A stretch of DNA of 64,000 bases from Streptomyces sp. MRC013 (GCF_023614235.1 NZ_CP094264.1:1426001-1490000); one strand, 5' to 3'. Counted from the first letter of the stretch, positions 1 through 8,682 are shown. Notes: generated by a model not told the origin, from the sequence alone. Made by a program: numbers and translations.

Positions 1-123
1 GTCGTAGAGCGGGCTGGATTCCGTGCCCGCGCTGGGAGCCGGGAAGTCGTCGTGGCGGCGGCGCCAGTTGCTGACGGTGGCGCGCGTGACCCCTGCGATG
101 CGGGAGATCTCGGCGGCCGTCAC
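1..123 (-). CDS. N-6 DNA methylase, N-terminal 41 residues only (runs off the left edge)
   Basis: Only the N-terminus is inside the window. Read on the minus strand it begins VTAAEISRIAGVTRATVSNW and continues into an RRRHDDFPAP segment. This is a helix-turn-helix of the kind found at the start of Streptomyces N-6 adenine DNA methylase-like proteins of roughly 600-700 residues (family knowledge). The catalytic NPPY motif would lie outside the window, so the methylase call rests on the N-terminal domain alone. I used the GTG at 123 as the minimal start. The frame stays open upstream to about 213. A better ATG (about 164) lies one base out of frame across a C6 run, so a one-base error may hide the true start. 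Confidence 0.55.
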   Translation of the reverse strand, partial: MTAAEISRIAGVTRATVSNWRRRHDDFPAPSAGTESSPLYD

Positions 124-211
124 GTGTGCGGCAGGCGCCGGTCGGGGGGTGGCTGCTGGGGCATGGCGTGGGGTTCCGCACCTCTCGGGCCAGTCGAACA
201 GGGACGTTAAC

Positions 212-239
212 ACGCTACAACATTCGCCAAGTGCGTCAA
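212..239 (-). promoter_or_regulatory. Candidate promoter for the N-6 methylase gene
   Basis: On the minus strand TTGACG (239-234) and TAGCGT (217-212) are separated by 16 bases. This is a good match to the vegetative (HrdB-type) consensus. It sits in a stretch noticeably more AT-rich than its surroundings and just upstream of the methylase reading frame. The assignment is by motif and position only. Confidence 0.4.
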
Positions 240-296
240 TCTGTTTGACGTAGCTTTCAAGGCTGCTCTTATCTGGTTGAGCTTCCGAATGGAAGC

Positions 297-692
297 GTGC
301 AGCGCAACTCCGGGACCGCACCGCCAAGCGTCCTGGCGCCGTACCGCGCCACGCATCCGATCGACTCCCCGGTCGTCGGTGTCAGCCGGATCGCGGACGA
401 CGGTCACTTCCTCCACGAGGTTCTCGGTGCCGGCCGCTCCACCTACGCCGACCTCCGCGCGGGAGCCACCCGCCTCCTGGAGATCGGCCACACCCTGCCC
501 GCTCCCGCCGACCGCCTCTACCCGGTGCTCTCCGAACCGCTCGCCGAGGCCTGGTCGGCCGACACCGTGTCAGGTGTCTTCGGGGTGCAGGTCCCGTGGC
601 GCACCTCCGACAGCGGGGGCGGCCACGGCGCGGAAACCGCCCCGGGGGAGAAACCCCGGCTCAGAGCGGTAACGCGTGGTGTCCCGGCATGA
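297..692 (+). CDS. Unrecognised gene or gene fragment, 131 aa
   Basis: The GTG at 297 is preceded by GGAAGC. The frame has strong G/C third-position bias over about residues 12-105, so that stretch looks coding, while the last 25 residues look like read-through. No domain is recognisable: no signal peptide, membrane segment, metal-binding cluster or nucleotide-binding motif is visible. It follows a divergent intergenic gap and precedes a strong hairpin at 790-838. The abrupt N-terminus and degraded tail suggest the remains of a longer gene, or a small gene of unknown function. I cannot decide between these from sequence. Confidence 0.35.
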   Translation: MQRNSGTAPPSVLAPYRATHPIDSPVVGVSRIADDGHFLHEVLGAGRSTYADLRAGATRLLEIGHTLPAPADRLYPVLSEPLAEAWSADTVSGVFGVQVPWRTSDSGGGHGAETAPGEKPRLRAVTRGVPA

Positions 693-789
693 GGATGCGA
701 AGCTGCGACACCCGCTTGAGGGGAACGGATGCCCCGACCGCCGCCCGAGGGGCCCCGCGCCCCCTGCCGCCGCCCGTGCGCCCCGGACG

Positions 790-838
790 CCGAAGGGCCG
801 TGCCCCTCCCCCGCACGGGGAGGGGCACGGCCCTTCGG
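790..838. terminator. Perfect 22-bp hairpin, probable bidirectional terminator
   Basis: Positions 790-811 are the exact reverse complement of 817-838, with a 5-base loop (812-816). The stem ends just downstream of the malic enzyme stop codon (886, minus strand) and also downstream of the fragment at 297-692. It has no long U-tract, which is usual for Streptomyces terminators. Confidence 0.8.
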
Positions 839-885
839 GCTCCTGTCGGCGCGGACGTCGAGCCCACGGGCGCCCGGCTCGCGCG

Positions 886-2109
886 TCAGCGGCGGGCGAC
901 GCCCTCCGCGCGGGCGGCCGCCGCGACGGCCGCGGTGACCGCCGGGGCGACGCGCTCGTCGAAGGGCGACGGGATCACGTAGTCGGCGGCGAGCTCGTCG
1001 CCGACCACGTCCGCCAGCGCGTCGGCCGCCGCGATCTTCATGCCCTCGGTGATGCGGGAGGCCCGCACCTGGAGGGCGCCCGCGAAGATCCCGGGGAAGG
1101 CCAGCACGTTGTTGATCTGGTTCGGGAAGTCCGACCGGCCGGTGGCCACGACCGCCGCGTACCTGTGCGCGACGTCGGGGTGGACCTCCGGGTTCGGGTT
1201 GGCCATGGCGAACACGAACGAGTCCGGCGCCATCGACGCCACCGCCGCCTCGGGGACCGTACCGCCGGAGACGCCGATGAAGACGTCCGCGCCGGCGAGG
1301 GCCGACTCCAGCGAGCCGGACAGCCCGGCCTTGTTGGTGAGCTCGGCGAGCTCCCGCTTGACCGGGTTCAGGTCGTCCCGGTCGCGGCTGACGACGCCCT
1401 TGCGGTCGGCGACCGCGACGTCTCCCAGACCGGCCCCCAGCAGGAACTTCGCGATCGCCACACCGGCCGCGCCCGCGCCGGAGATCACGGCCCGCAGGTC
1501 GCCGAGACCGCGCCCGGTGAGCCTGGCCGCGTTGCGCAGGGCCGCGAGGGTGACGACGGCGGTGCCGTGCTGGTCGTCGTGGAAGACCGGGATGTCGAGG
1601 CGCTCCTGGAGCTTCCGCTCGATCTCGAAGCACCGGGGCGCCGAGATGTCCTCCAGGTTCACCCCGCCGAAGGAGGGGGCGAGCCGGACGACGGTCTCGA
1701 CGATCTCGTCGGCGTCGGTCGTGGCGAGCGCGACGGGCACCGCGTCCACGCCGCCGAACTGCTTGAACAGGATGGCCTTGCCCTCCATCACGGGGAGGGA
1801 GGCCTCGGGCCCGATGTCGCCGAGGCCCAGGACGGCCGTGCCGTCGGTGACGACGGCGACGACCTGGGACTTCCAGGTGTAGTCGTGGACGAGTTCGGGA
1901 CGCTCGGCGATGGCGCTGCACACCTTCGCCACGCCGGGCGTGTACGCGAGGGACAGGTCGTCCTTGTCGCGGACCGGGACGGTGGCCCGCACGGCCATCT
2001 TCCCGCCCCGGTGGAGGGCGAATGCCGGATCGAAGGGCTCGTCCGAGACGCCTTGCGCACCGTCGTCGGTATCGCTGGCGCCACGAGGGTTGACGATCTC
2101 CGCTGCCAT
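886..2109 (-). CDS. NAD(P)-dependent malic enzyme (malate oxidoreductase)
   Basis: 407 aa. It oxidatively decarboxylates malate to pyruvate and CO2 with NAD(P), linking the TCA cycle to pyruvate and acetyl-CoA. The N-terminal malic domain carries the SLAYTPGVA segment (53-61) and the lysine-bearing MEGKAILFKQFGG stretch (108-120). The metal-binding FHDDQHGTA is at 176-184. The C-terminal Rossmann fold has its dinucleotide motif GAGAAG at 211-216. Length fits the short, roughly 400-residue bacterial malic enzymes that lack a phosphotransacetylase fusion. The ATG at 2109 has an AAGGGG ribosome-binding site 7 bases upstream. Transcribed alone, divergently from the ABC operon at 2745. Confidence 0.95.
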   Translation of the reverse strand: MAAEIVNPRGASDTDDGAQGVSDEPFDPAFALHRGGKMAVRATVPVRDKDDLSLAYTPGVAKVCSAIAERPELVHDYTWKSQVVAVVTDGTAVLGLGDIGPEASLPVMEGKAILFKQFGGVDAVPVALATTDADEIVETVVRLAPSFGGVNLEDISAPRCFEIERKLQERLDIPVFHDDQHGTAVVTLAALRNAARLTGRGLGDLRAVISGAGAAGVAIAKFLLGAGLGDVAVADRKGVVSRDRDDLNPVKRELAELTNKAGLSGSLESALAGADVFIGVSGGTVPEAAVASMAPDSFVFAMANPNPEVHPDVAHRYAAVVATGRSDFPNQINNVLAFPGIFAGALQVRASRITEGMKIAAADALADVVGDELAADYVIPSPFDERVAPAVTAAVAAAARAEGVARR

Positions 2110-2744
2110 TGGGTTGACCCCTTAATTCTTCATGGTTCGAGGGTGGCCACTCCTGGTTGAGGAGGGGTGGGCGGGCACCGCGTCCGCGCCTCGCGGAAGG
2201 CGGTTGGCCCACCCCCGCGGGGACTGGTACGAACGCGCGGGCGCGCCGCACAACGCGCCCTGAGCCCCGGGTGAGGGGTGTAAGGATCCTTCTTACCCGA
2301 CGGACGCCCCGGGGGACGAGTCAGGCCCCCGTGGGGCCGGTCACCCCCGGGCCCGCGGCGCCGGGCCGGGCCGCCCCGGCGCGGCGGCCCCGGGGGGCGG
2401 GGGGCCCGGGCGTCCGGCCCGGAGCGCTCCGCGCCCGGTGACATGACTCATAGGCGAATGTCTGGACAAGTCGTCCCCGGGTCCGGATTGCCGCTGTCAT
2501 CGCGTCCATATCGCGAGATCGGCAGGAGATTTTCCGGTGCGGTGACGCGCGGTCCGCAGAAGGTCCGGCCTTGATGGACCGGGGCGTTGAGGTTCGGAGG
2601 TCGCCCGTTATCCGATTTTGACATGCGGAGCCCCTTGTGAGGGCCGACCCGAATGGCAAGATGCCGTAACCACACGGGGTCACGACGTTCGAAAACGCGT
2701 ACCGACCCATTGGCATTCCTTTCACCCGCCGGAGGAACCCGACC
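2110..2744. other. 635-bp divergent intergenic region between malic enzyme and the ABC uptake operon
   Basis: No convincing gene. The left third (about 2160-2440) is extremely GC-rich with overlapping GC hairpins. The right part (2450-2740) is much less GC-rich and is where the ABC operon promoter should lie. A TTGACA hexamer is at 2618-2623 but has no good -10 at the usual distance. TTGTGA (2635-2640) with CAAGAT 16 bases downstream is an alternative. A GGAGGAAC ribosome-binding site precedes the ATG at 2745. A 75-codon minus-strand frame (2448-2675) has no family resemblance and was not called. Confidence 0.5.
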
Positions 2745-3731
2745 ATGACCGCAAGCACCACCCGCCGCCCGGCCTCCGCGAATCCCCGGACGCCGCGGTC
2801 GTCCCGGACCGTCGTGGTCGCCGCGACGGCGGTCGCCGGCGCCCTGCTGCTCACCGCGTGCGGCGACCAGACGCAGAGCGGGGCCTCCGGTGGGGGGACG
2901 AAGGCGGCCGCCCCCTCCGCCCCGCTCGCCGACAGGCTGCCGCAGGACATCCGCGACAAGGGCGTCATCAAGGTCGGCTCGGACATCGCGTACGCGCCGG
3001 TCGAGTTCAAGGACGAGAACGGCAGGGTCGTCGGCATCGACCCCGACCTCGCCGAGGCCATGGGCAGACAGCTCGGCGTGACGTTCCAGTTCGAGAACGG
3101 CACCTTCGACACGCTGATCACCGGTCTGCGCGCCGACCGGTACGACATCGCGATGTCCGCCATGACGGACACGAAGGACCGCCAGCAGGGCATCGACTCG
3201 GAGACGAAGAAGAAGGTGGGCGAGGGCGTCGACTTCGTCGACTACTTCAGCGCCGGCGTCTCCCTCTACACGAAGAAGGGCGACGACAAGGGCATCACGT
3301 CCTGGTCGGACCTCTGCGGCAGGAAGCTGGTCGTGCAGCGCGGCACGGTCTCCGAGGACCAGGTCAAGTCCGAGTCGAAGAAGTGCACGGACGCCAAGAG
3401 GCCCGCGATCGCGATCGAGTCCTTCGACAACGACCAGCTGGCCCAGACCCGTCTGCGCGCGGGCGGCGCCGACGCCGGCTCCTCCGACTTCCCGGTCGCC
3501 GCGTACACGGTGAAGACCTCCGGCGGCGGCAACGACTTCCAGATCGTCGGCGAGCAGGTCCAGGCGGCCCCGTACGGCATCGCCGTCGCCAAGAAGGACA
3601 GCCGGCTGCGCGACGCGATCAAGGCCGCCATGGACGCGATCATCGCCAACGGCGAGTACAAGAAGATCCTCGACAAGTGGGGCGTCGCCCAGGGCGCCGT
3701 GACCGAGGCCAAGATCAACGGCGGTTCCTGA
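2745..3731 (+). CDS. Amino-acid ABC transporter substrate-binding lipoprotein
   Basis: 328 aa, secreted and lipid-anchored. A lipoprotein signal peptide spans about residues 1-39: arginine-rich start, hydrophobic VVVAATAVAGALLLTA, then lipobox Cys39. A flexible Gly/Ser/Ala linker follows. The mature part is a family 3 (SBP_bac_3) binding domain with the typical opening around residue 68 (GVIKVGSDIAYAPVEF), IDPDLAEAMGRQLG, and the late segment PYGIAVAKKDSRLRDAI. This family binds polar amino acids or related amines; the exact substrate cannot be read. It is the first gene of a three-gene import operon with the permease (3774) and ATPase (4706). Confidence 0.92.
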   Translation: MTASTTRRPASANPRTPRSSRTVVVAATAVAGALLLTACGDQTQSGASGGGTKAAAPSAPLADRLPQDIRDKGVIKVGSDIAYAPVEFKDENGRVVGIDPDLAEAMGRQLGVTFQFENGTFDTLITGLRADRYDIAMSAMTDTKDRQQGIDSETKKKVGEGVDFVDYFSAGVSLYTKKGDDKGITSWSDLCGRKLVVQRGTVSEDQVKSESKKCTDAKRPAIAIESFDNDQLAQTRLRAGGADAGSSDFPVAAYTVKTSGGGNDFQIVGEQVQAAPYGIAVAKKDSRLRDAIKAAMDAIIANGEYKKILDKWGVAQGAVTEAKINGGS

Positions 3732-3773
3732 TTACCGGTCGGCACCGACAGGCCACTGAGAGGCACCACCACT

Positions 3774-4709
3774 GTGACAACTGACCTGAAGAAGGACCCG
3801 GGGGGCTCCGTCCCGCCCTCCGGCCCCGAGGCGATCAAGGCGATCCCGGTCCGCCACTACGGCCGGTACGCCAGCGCCGCCGTCGCCATAGCCGCCTTCG
3901 TCGCGATCGTCTACGCGTTCGCGCAGGGCAAGATCAACTGGGACGCGATCCCCGACTACTTCTTCGACGACCGGATCGTCGAGGGCGTCGGCCAGACGCT
4001 GCTCCTGACCGTCCTGTCGATGACCATCGGCATCGTCGGCGGCATCCTGCTCGCCGTCATGCGGCTGTCGAAGAACCCGGTCACCTCGTCCATCGCCTGG
4101 TTCTACATCTGGTTCTTCCGGGGCACCCCGGTCCTGGTCCAGCTGTTCGTCTGGTTCAACCTGGGCCTGGTCTTCGAGTACATCAACCTCGGCCCGGTCT
4201 ACAAGGACGAGTGGTCCGACTTCATGACGCCGTTCCTCACGGCGCTCCTGGGCCTGGGTCTCAACGAGGCCGCGTACATGGCCGAGATCTGCCGGGCGGG
4301 CCTCCTCGCGGTCGACGAGGGCCAGACCGAGGCCGCCCACGCGCTGGGCATGAGCCACGGCAAGACCCTGCGCCGCATCGTGGTCCCGCAGGCCATGCGC
4401 GTCATCGTGCCCCCCACGGGCAACGAGGTCATCAACATGCTGAAGACGACCTCGCTGGTGGCGGCGGTGCAGTACTACGAACTCCTGCGCAACGCGCAGG
4501 ACATCGGGCAGGCGTCCGGCGCCCCGGTGGAGATGCTGTTCCTGGCGGCCACCTGGTACCTGATCATGACGTCGATCCTCAGTGTCGGGCAGTACTACCT
4601 GGAGCGGTACTACGCGCGCGGAAGCTCCCGCTCGCTTCCGGCCACCCCGTGGCAGAAGGTGAAGACGCACCTGCTGTCGTTCTCCAGCCGGCAGGGAGGC
4701 ACGGCATGA
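3774..4709 (+). CDS. Amino-acid ABC transporter permease
   Basis: 311 aa inner-membrane permease of the HisM/GlnP type. A soluble N-terminal tail of about 30 residues is followed by hydrophobic segments near 35-53, 75-100, 115-135, 155-170 and 255-275. The conserved permease loop reads [21 protein letters not shown] (in two parts, about residues 185-206), matching the EAA motif that contacts the ATPase. GTG start 42 bases after the binding-protein stop. Its stop overlaps the ATPase start by 4 bases (ATGA), so the two are probably translationally coupled. Confidence 0.92.
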   Translation: MTTDLKKDPGGSVPPSGPEAIKAIPVRHYGRYASAAVAIAAFVAIVYAFAQGKINWDAIPDYFFDDRIVEGVGQTLLLTVLSMTIGIVGGILLAVMRLSKNPVTSSIAWFYIWFFRGTPVLVQLFVWFNLGLVFEYINLGPVYKDEWSDFMTPFLTALLGLGLNEAAYMAEICRAGLLAVDEGQTEAAHALGMSHGKTLRRIVVPQAMRVIVPPTGNEVINMLKTTSLVAAVQYYELLRNAQDIGQASGAPVEMLFLAATWYLIMTSILSVGQYYLERYYARGSSRSLPATPWQKVKTHLLSFSSRQGGTA

Positions 4710-5473
4710 CCGCGACCGCCATGGTGAAGGCCGAGGGCGTCCACAAGTCCTACGGCACCGCGCACATCCTCAAGGGCATCGACCTGGAGGTGGCGCCGGG
4801 CGAGGTGTTCTGCCTCATCGGCCCCTCCGGTTCCGGCAAGTCGACGTTCCTGCGCTGCATCAACCACCTCGAGAAGATCAACGCCGGCCGGCTGTACGTC
4901 GACGGCGAGCTGGTCGGCTACCGCCAGAAGGGCGACAAGCTGTACGAGCTCGGGGACAGCGAGGTCGCGCTGAAGCGGCGGGACATCGGCATGGTGTTCC
5001 AGCGCTTCAACCTCTTCCCGCACATGACGGCCGTGGAGAACGTCATGGAGGCCCCGGTCCAGGTCAGGCGGGAGTCCAAGGCGGTGGCCCGGGAGCGGGC
5101 GCTGAAACTGCTGGACCGGGTCGGCCTCGGCGACCGCGCCGGGCACTACCCGTCCCAGCTCTCCGGCGGCCAGCAGCAGCGGGTGGCGATCGCCCGCGCC
5201 CTGGCGATGGAGCCGAAGCTGATGCTCTTCGACGAGCCCACGTCGGCGCTCGACCCGGAGCTCGTGGGCGACGTGCTGGACGTCATGCGGGACCTGGCCG
5301 AGTCGGGCATGACGATGGTCGTGGTCACCCACGAGATGGGCTTCGCGCGCGAGGTCGGCGACTCGCTGGTGTTCATGGACGGCGGCGTGGTGGTCGAGTC
5401 GGGCACCCCGCGGGACGTCCTGACGAACCCGCAGCACGACCGGACGAAGGCGTTCCTGTCGAAGGTGCTCTGA
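4706..5473 (+). CDS. Amino-acid ABC transporter ATP-binding protein
   Basis: 255 aa cytoplasmic ATPase of the GlnQ/HisP class that drives the permease encoded just upstream. Walker [10 protein letters not shown] is at 39-47, the Q-loop at [11 protein letters not shown] (97-107), the signature [15 protein letters not shown] at 152-166, Walker [15 protein letters not shown] at 172-185, and the switch histidine in VVVTHEMGF (205-213). Length is normal for the family. It starts inside the permease stop codon and ends the operon; a strong hairpin follows at 5496. Confidence 0.94.
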   Translation: MTATAMVKAEGVHKSYGTAHILKGIDLEVAPGEVFCLIGPSGSGKSTFLRCINHLEKINAGRLYVDGELVGYRQKGDKLYELGDSEVALKRRDIGMVFQRFNLFPHMTAVENVMEAPVQVRRESKAVARERALKLLDRVGLGDRAGHYPSQLSGGQQQRVAIARALAMEPKLMLFDEPTSALDPELVGDVLDVMRDLAESGMTMVVVTHEMGFAREVGDSLVFMDGGVVVESGTPRDVLTNPQHDRTKAFLSKVL

Positions 5474-5495
5474 CCGGCCCGGCGGGCCGCGCGGC

Positions 5496-5536
5496 GGAGG
5501 GGCGGTACGGGTGCCCGGCACCCCTACCGCCCCTCC
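5496..5536 (+). terminator. Hairpin terminator after the ABC uptake operon
   Basis: An 18-bp inverted repeat with one internal mismatch and a short loop begins about 22 bases after the ATPase stop codon. It is GC-rich with no U-run, in the usual Streptomyces style. Confidence 0.75.
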
Positions 5537-5732
5537 TCCGCGTGCCTCGCGGGGGCGTGCGCGGCGCCGGGGAACCGGGGGCGCGGCCCCTTCGCGGTAC
5601 CGCATGTGGCGCGTGTGGCGTTGAGCGTGCGGGGGCACGATCGGACACGATGCTCCGGGTAACAGCCGAAAGCTCTCCTCGTCCCTTACCCTTGAATCGT
5701 CGGACCCAAAACCGCCCCGGTGAGGACTTCTC

Positions 5733-6359
5733 GTGGAACTGGCCTCCTACTCGGACTACGCCGTACGTCTGGTGAACACCGAGGAACCGGCGCGCGGCAG
5801 GGACGCCCTCACCTCCGTCGAGGCGGTGCGGGACCTGTTCGACGGGATGACCCAGATGTCCCGCCGGCTGACCGACACGGACGTGAACCGGTTCCGGGCG
5901 GTGCGCGCGCGGCTGCGGGCGGTCTTCACCGCGGCCGACGAGGGCGACCGGTCCCGGGCGGTGGACCTGCTGAACTCGCTGCTGCTGGAGTTCCCGGTCA
6001 GCCCGCAGATCTCCGGCCACGACCTGCTCGACGACAAGGGCCACCCCCGTTGGCACATGCACCTGGCCGAGCACCCGTCGAACGCGACCGCCGGGTACGC
6101 CGCCGTCGCCGCCATGGGCCTGGCCTTCCACCTCACGGAGTTCGGCGCCGACCGGCTGGGCCTGTGCCAGGCGGTCCCGTGCCGCAACGCGTACCTGGAC
6201 ACCTCCACCAACCGCTCCCGCCGCTACTGCTCCGACCGCTGCGCCACCCGCGCGAACGTGGCCGCCTACCGGGCCCGCAAGCGCCTGGAGACCGAGCGCG
6301 CGGGCACCGGCCGCACGGCCGAGAGGAGCCACGCCAGCACGACGCCGACGGACCGCTGA
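5733..6359 (+). CDS. ABATE / CGNR zinc-finger protein, putative transcriptional regulator
   Basis: 208 aa. The N-terminal two thirds (starting MELASYSDYAVRLVNTEEP) match the ABATE domain, usually called a putative stress-induced regulator. The C-terminus holds the CGNR zinc finger: LCQAVPCRNAYLDTSTNRSR followed by RYCSDRCATRANVAAYR (about 156-192). The four cysteines and the NR and YR residues are in place. GTG start at 5733. The 3' end overlaps the convergent sodX gene by 94 bases. No target can be inferred from sequence. Confidence 0.85.
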   Translation: MELASYSDYAVRLVNTEEPARGRDALTSVEAVRDLFDGMTQMSRRLTDTDVNRFRAVRARLRAVFTAADEGDRSRAVDLLNSLLLEFPVSPQISGHDLLDDKGHPRWHMHLAEHPSNATAGYAAVAAMGLAFHLTEFGADRLGLCQAVPCRNAYLDTSTNRSRRYCSDRCATRANVAAYRARKRLETERAGTGRTAERSHASTTPTDR

Positions 6360-6688
6360 CGCCCGGGCCGGACGCCCCGGTACCGCGCCCGCACGCGGCC
6401 CAGCACCAGCTCGTCGGGGACCGCTCCGAAGGCCCTGCTGTCCACCGCCTCGGCGGCCCGGTTGTCCCCCAGCACCCACCAGCCGCCCTCGCGCCGCTCC
6501 GCCAGCCGCTTGACGATCAGCAGGTCCTGCTGGAGCGGGTGGCGCAGCACGGCCACCGCGCCGGGGCGCAGCGGCGCGCCGTAGTGCACCAGCAGCCGGT
6601 CGCCGTGGTGCAGCGCGGGCACCATGGAGGGCCCCGTCACCTCCGCGATCCCGAAGGGCAGCAAGGGCTCGCGCCCCCGTTCCGTCAT
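6266..6688 (-). CDS. sodX: Nickel superoxide dismutase maturation protease SodX
   Basis: 140 aa serine peptidase of the S26 (signal peptidase/LexA) fold. It removes the N-terminal leader of SodN to expose the nickel-binding His1. The catalytic Ser21 lies in GPSMVP and the general-base Lys60 in LLIVKRLAERREGG. The S26 box WVLGDNRAAEAVDSRAFG (72-89) is intact. A hydrophobic tail near 113-122 may associate with the membrane. It is divergent from sodN with 159 bases between, the conserved arrangement in Streptomyces. Its 3' end overlaps the CGNR gene on the other strand. Confidence 0.92.
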   Translation of the reverse strand: MTERGREPLLPFGIAEVTGPSMVPALHHGDRLLVHYGAPLRPGAVAVLRHPLQQDLLIVKRLAERREGGWWVLGDNRAAEAVDSRAFGAVPDELVLGRVRARYRGVRPGRQRSVGVVLAWLLSAVRPVPARSVSRRLRAR

Positions 6689-6847
6689 CAGCGTCCACCG
6701 CCTGCCGGGGTTCCCGTGCGTCGTTCCTCCACCAGTCCCACGATCTTCCCGGACTTTCGTCCTAAGCCCCAGGGGGCACTCGCGAAAACCGCTCCCCCAC
6801 CGAGTAATGTCCCACCTGAGAAGACGATCACGAGGAAGGACAGCTGC

Positions 6848-7243
6848 ATGCTCTCCCGCCTGTTTGCCCCGAAGGTCAGGGTCAGCGCCCACTGCGACCT
6901 GCCCTGCGGTGTCTACGACCCCGCCCAGGCCCGTATCGAGGCCGAGTCGGTCAAGGCCGTCCAGGAGAAGATGGCCGCCAACGACGACCCGCACTTCCAG
7001 GCCCGCGCCACGGTGATCAAGGAGCAGCGCGCCGAGCTCGCGAAGCACCACGTCTCCGTGCTGTGGAGCGACTACTTCAAGGCCCCGCACTTCGAGAAGT
7101 ACCCGGAGCTGCACCAGCTGGTCAACGACACCCTGAAGGCCCTGTCGGCCGCCAAGGCGTCGACGGACCCGAAGACCGGCGAGAAGGCCCTGGAGCTCAT
7201 CGCCGAGATCGACCGCATCTTCTGGGAGACCAAGAAGGCCTGA
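6848..7243 (+). CDS. sodN: Nickel-containing superoxide dismutase
   Basis: 131 aa cytoplasmic enzyme converting superoxide to oxygen and hydrogen peroxide. A 14-residue leader (MLSRLFAPKVRVSA) precedes the nickel hook HCDLPCGVYDP, with His1, Cys2 and Cys6 of the mature protein all present. The rest is the four-helix bundle, and the length is exactly typical. The ATG at 6848 follows an AGGAAGGA ribosome-binding site. Transcription of sodN is nickel-dependent in Streptomyces through Nur (literature); I could not identify a convincing Nur box. Confidence 0.96.
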   Translation: MLSRLFAPKVRVSAHCDLPCGVYDPAQARIEAESVKAVQEKMAANDDPHFQARATVIKEQRAELAKHHVSVLWSDYFKAPHFEKYPELHQLVNDTLKALSAAKASTDPKTGEKALELIAEIDRIFWETKKA

Positions 7244-7935
7244 TCTTCGATCACCCCTGCGACCCGCGGCTTCCCCGGTCGCAGCGTCTCCGGGTCCGCA
7301 CCCGGTCCGCGGTCCGCCGAACACGGCGCCTCCGACGGCCCGGGTGCGGTCCTCTTCTCCCGGCCGGTGCCCCGGCGGAGCGCGGTCCGAAGTCCGCTCG
7401 GGGCCGTTCGGGCGGGACGCGCGCGGACGGGGCGTGCAGGAGGTCGCGCGCGTCGAAGGCCGCGCCGGCGGAGGCGACGCCGACCGCCCCGGTCCGCCCC
7501 GTGAGGACGCGGTGGACCGCTTCCGCCGCGAGCGGGGCGCTGACGGCGCGGACCTCCCGGCCGCTCGCCACGGCGCGCCGTTCCGCGCCGCCGGAGCGCA
7601 CGGCGGCGCCGACGGGGAAGGCCCGCGCGGACCGCCCGGGAAGCCCCTCCCCCGGCCACGCCCCGAACGGCGAGAGCCCTCGCCCACCGGCCTCCCGGTT
7701 CCGCCACCGCCCCGGTCCCGCCGCAGCCGCCCCCGCCCGGGACACCGGCCGCGGGGCCGGGTGGGGCGGGGGCGGCGCGGAGGCTCCGCGGACCGGCTGC
7801 TTGCAGCCAGCGAGGCGAAAAGGCCACCGGCCCGACGATCGACTCGCCTATCGTCGCCCACGGACGCACCCGCGCCCCGCCTCCGCGCACCGCAGGGCGG
7901 AGGCGCCCCTCCTTCCACTGCGCCGAGGTCCCTCC
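7244..7935. other. 692-bp region between sodN and the ABC exporter, no intact gene
   Basis: No intact gene is supportable. The stretch is very GC-rich and open in several frames, but only a minus-strand section near 7430-7570 resembles a real protein (listed separately). The last 90 bases before the GTG at 7936 are less GC-rich and probably carry the promoter of the exporter operon. I see no clear -35/-10 pair. Confidence 0.5.
7430..7570 (-). pseudogene. Possible decayed C-terminus of a saccharopine dehydrogenase-like protein
   Basis: Within a long minus-strand open frame, the segment around SGREVRAVSAPLAAEAVHRV and GVASAGAAFDARDLLHA resembles the C-terminal end of saccharopine dehydrogenase-like NADP-binding proteins. 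Those proteins typically finish with an alanine-rich helix, a GVxSAGxxFDxR stretch and a short tail. No NADP-binding N-terminus or start codon is present. The flanking frame is low-complexity Arg/Gly/Pro. If right, this is a relic left by a deletion. Confidence 0.3.
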
Positions 7936-8682
7936 GTGCCCCTGCACTACCAAGCCTGCACCTTCCGCTACCCGCGCGGTTCACGACCGGTCCTCGACCG
8001 GCTCGACCTGCGGTTCTCACCGGGGCACACCGTCCTGCTGGGTCCCAACGGCGCGGGTAAGAGCACCCTGCTGTCCCTGGGCGCGAGCGCCACCGCGCCC
8101 CGCTCCGGGTCCGTCCGGTACGGGCGGCTCGACCCGGCCGACCGAAAACACGTACGGGCCTACCGGCGCAAGGTGTCGTGGCTGCCGCAGCGTCCCGGCT
8201 TCCTGCCGGGGATGACGTGCAGGGAGCACGTGGCGTACGTGGGCTGGCTCAAGGGCATGCGAGAGCGCGACGCCTGGCGGGCGGCGTCGCGGGCGATCGA
8301 GCGGGGGGAGCTCGCCGACAAGCTCACCGACAAGATCAGGACGTTGTCCGGTGGACAGCGGCAGCGGATCGCCATCGCCCAGGCCCTCGTCCACGACGCC
8401 GAACTGCTGCTGCTCGACGAACCCACCGTGGGGCTGGACCCGCACCAGCGCCGCCGCTTCCTCGATCTGCTGATCTCGCTCCGCGGCACCGTCCACGTGA
8501 TCGTCTCCACCCACGACATCGGCGACCTCGACGAGGCGTTCGACGAGGTCGTCGTCCTGGAGGCGGGCCGGTCGAGGTTCCGGGGGACGGTCGACGAGTT
8601 CGCCGCACGCGCCCGGCCCGGCTGTGCTCCGGGCCGGCGCCTGGAGAGCGCGTACGCGTCGCTGCTGGAGGCGGCCGAGTGA
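7936..8682 (+). CDS. ABC transporter ATP-binding protein of an orphan exporter
   Basis: 248 aa ATPase of the ABC-2 export type. Walker A GPNGAGKST is at 36-44, the Q-loop SWLPQRPGFLPGMTCREH is at about 81-98, the signature LSGGQRQRIAIAQAL is at 137-151, Walker B LLLLDEPTVGLDPHQ is at 147-161, and the switch His is in VIVSTHDIGDLDEA. The GTG at 7936 (PLHYQACTFRYPRG after it) fits the usual N-terminus of the family. Its stop overlaps the next gene's GTG by 4 bases. Substrate unknown; no peptide, peptidase or immunity gene is adjacent. Confidence 0.88.
   Translation: MPLHYQACTFRYPRGSRPVLDRLDLRFSPGHTVLLGPNGAGKSTLLSLGASATAPRSGSVRYGRLDPADRKHVRAYRRKVSWLPQRPGFLPGMTCREHVAYVGWLKGMRERDAWRAASRAIERGELADKLTDKIRTLSGGQRQRIAIAQALVHDAELLLLDEPTVGLDPHQRRRFLDLLISLRGTVHVIVSTHDIGDLDEAFDEVVVLEAGRSRFRGTVDEFAARARPGCAPGRRLESAYASLLEAAE

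Noticed and set aside
207..491. 94-codon minus-strand ORF overlapping the left fragment
   Set aside because: It covers the candidate methylase promoter and lies opposite the better-coded frame at 297-692. No family resemblance.
2448..2675. 75-codon minus-strand ORF upstream of the ABC uptake operon
   Set aside because: Lies in the presumed promoter region, has no ribosome-binding site or recognisable motif, and its codon use is not Streptomyces-like.
7344..8060. 238-codon plus-strand ORF before the ABC exporter
   Set aside because: Almost entirely Arg/Pro/Gly/Ala and overlaps the start of the ATPase in another frame. No support as a protein.
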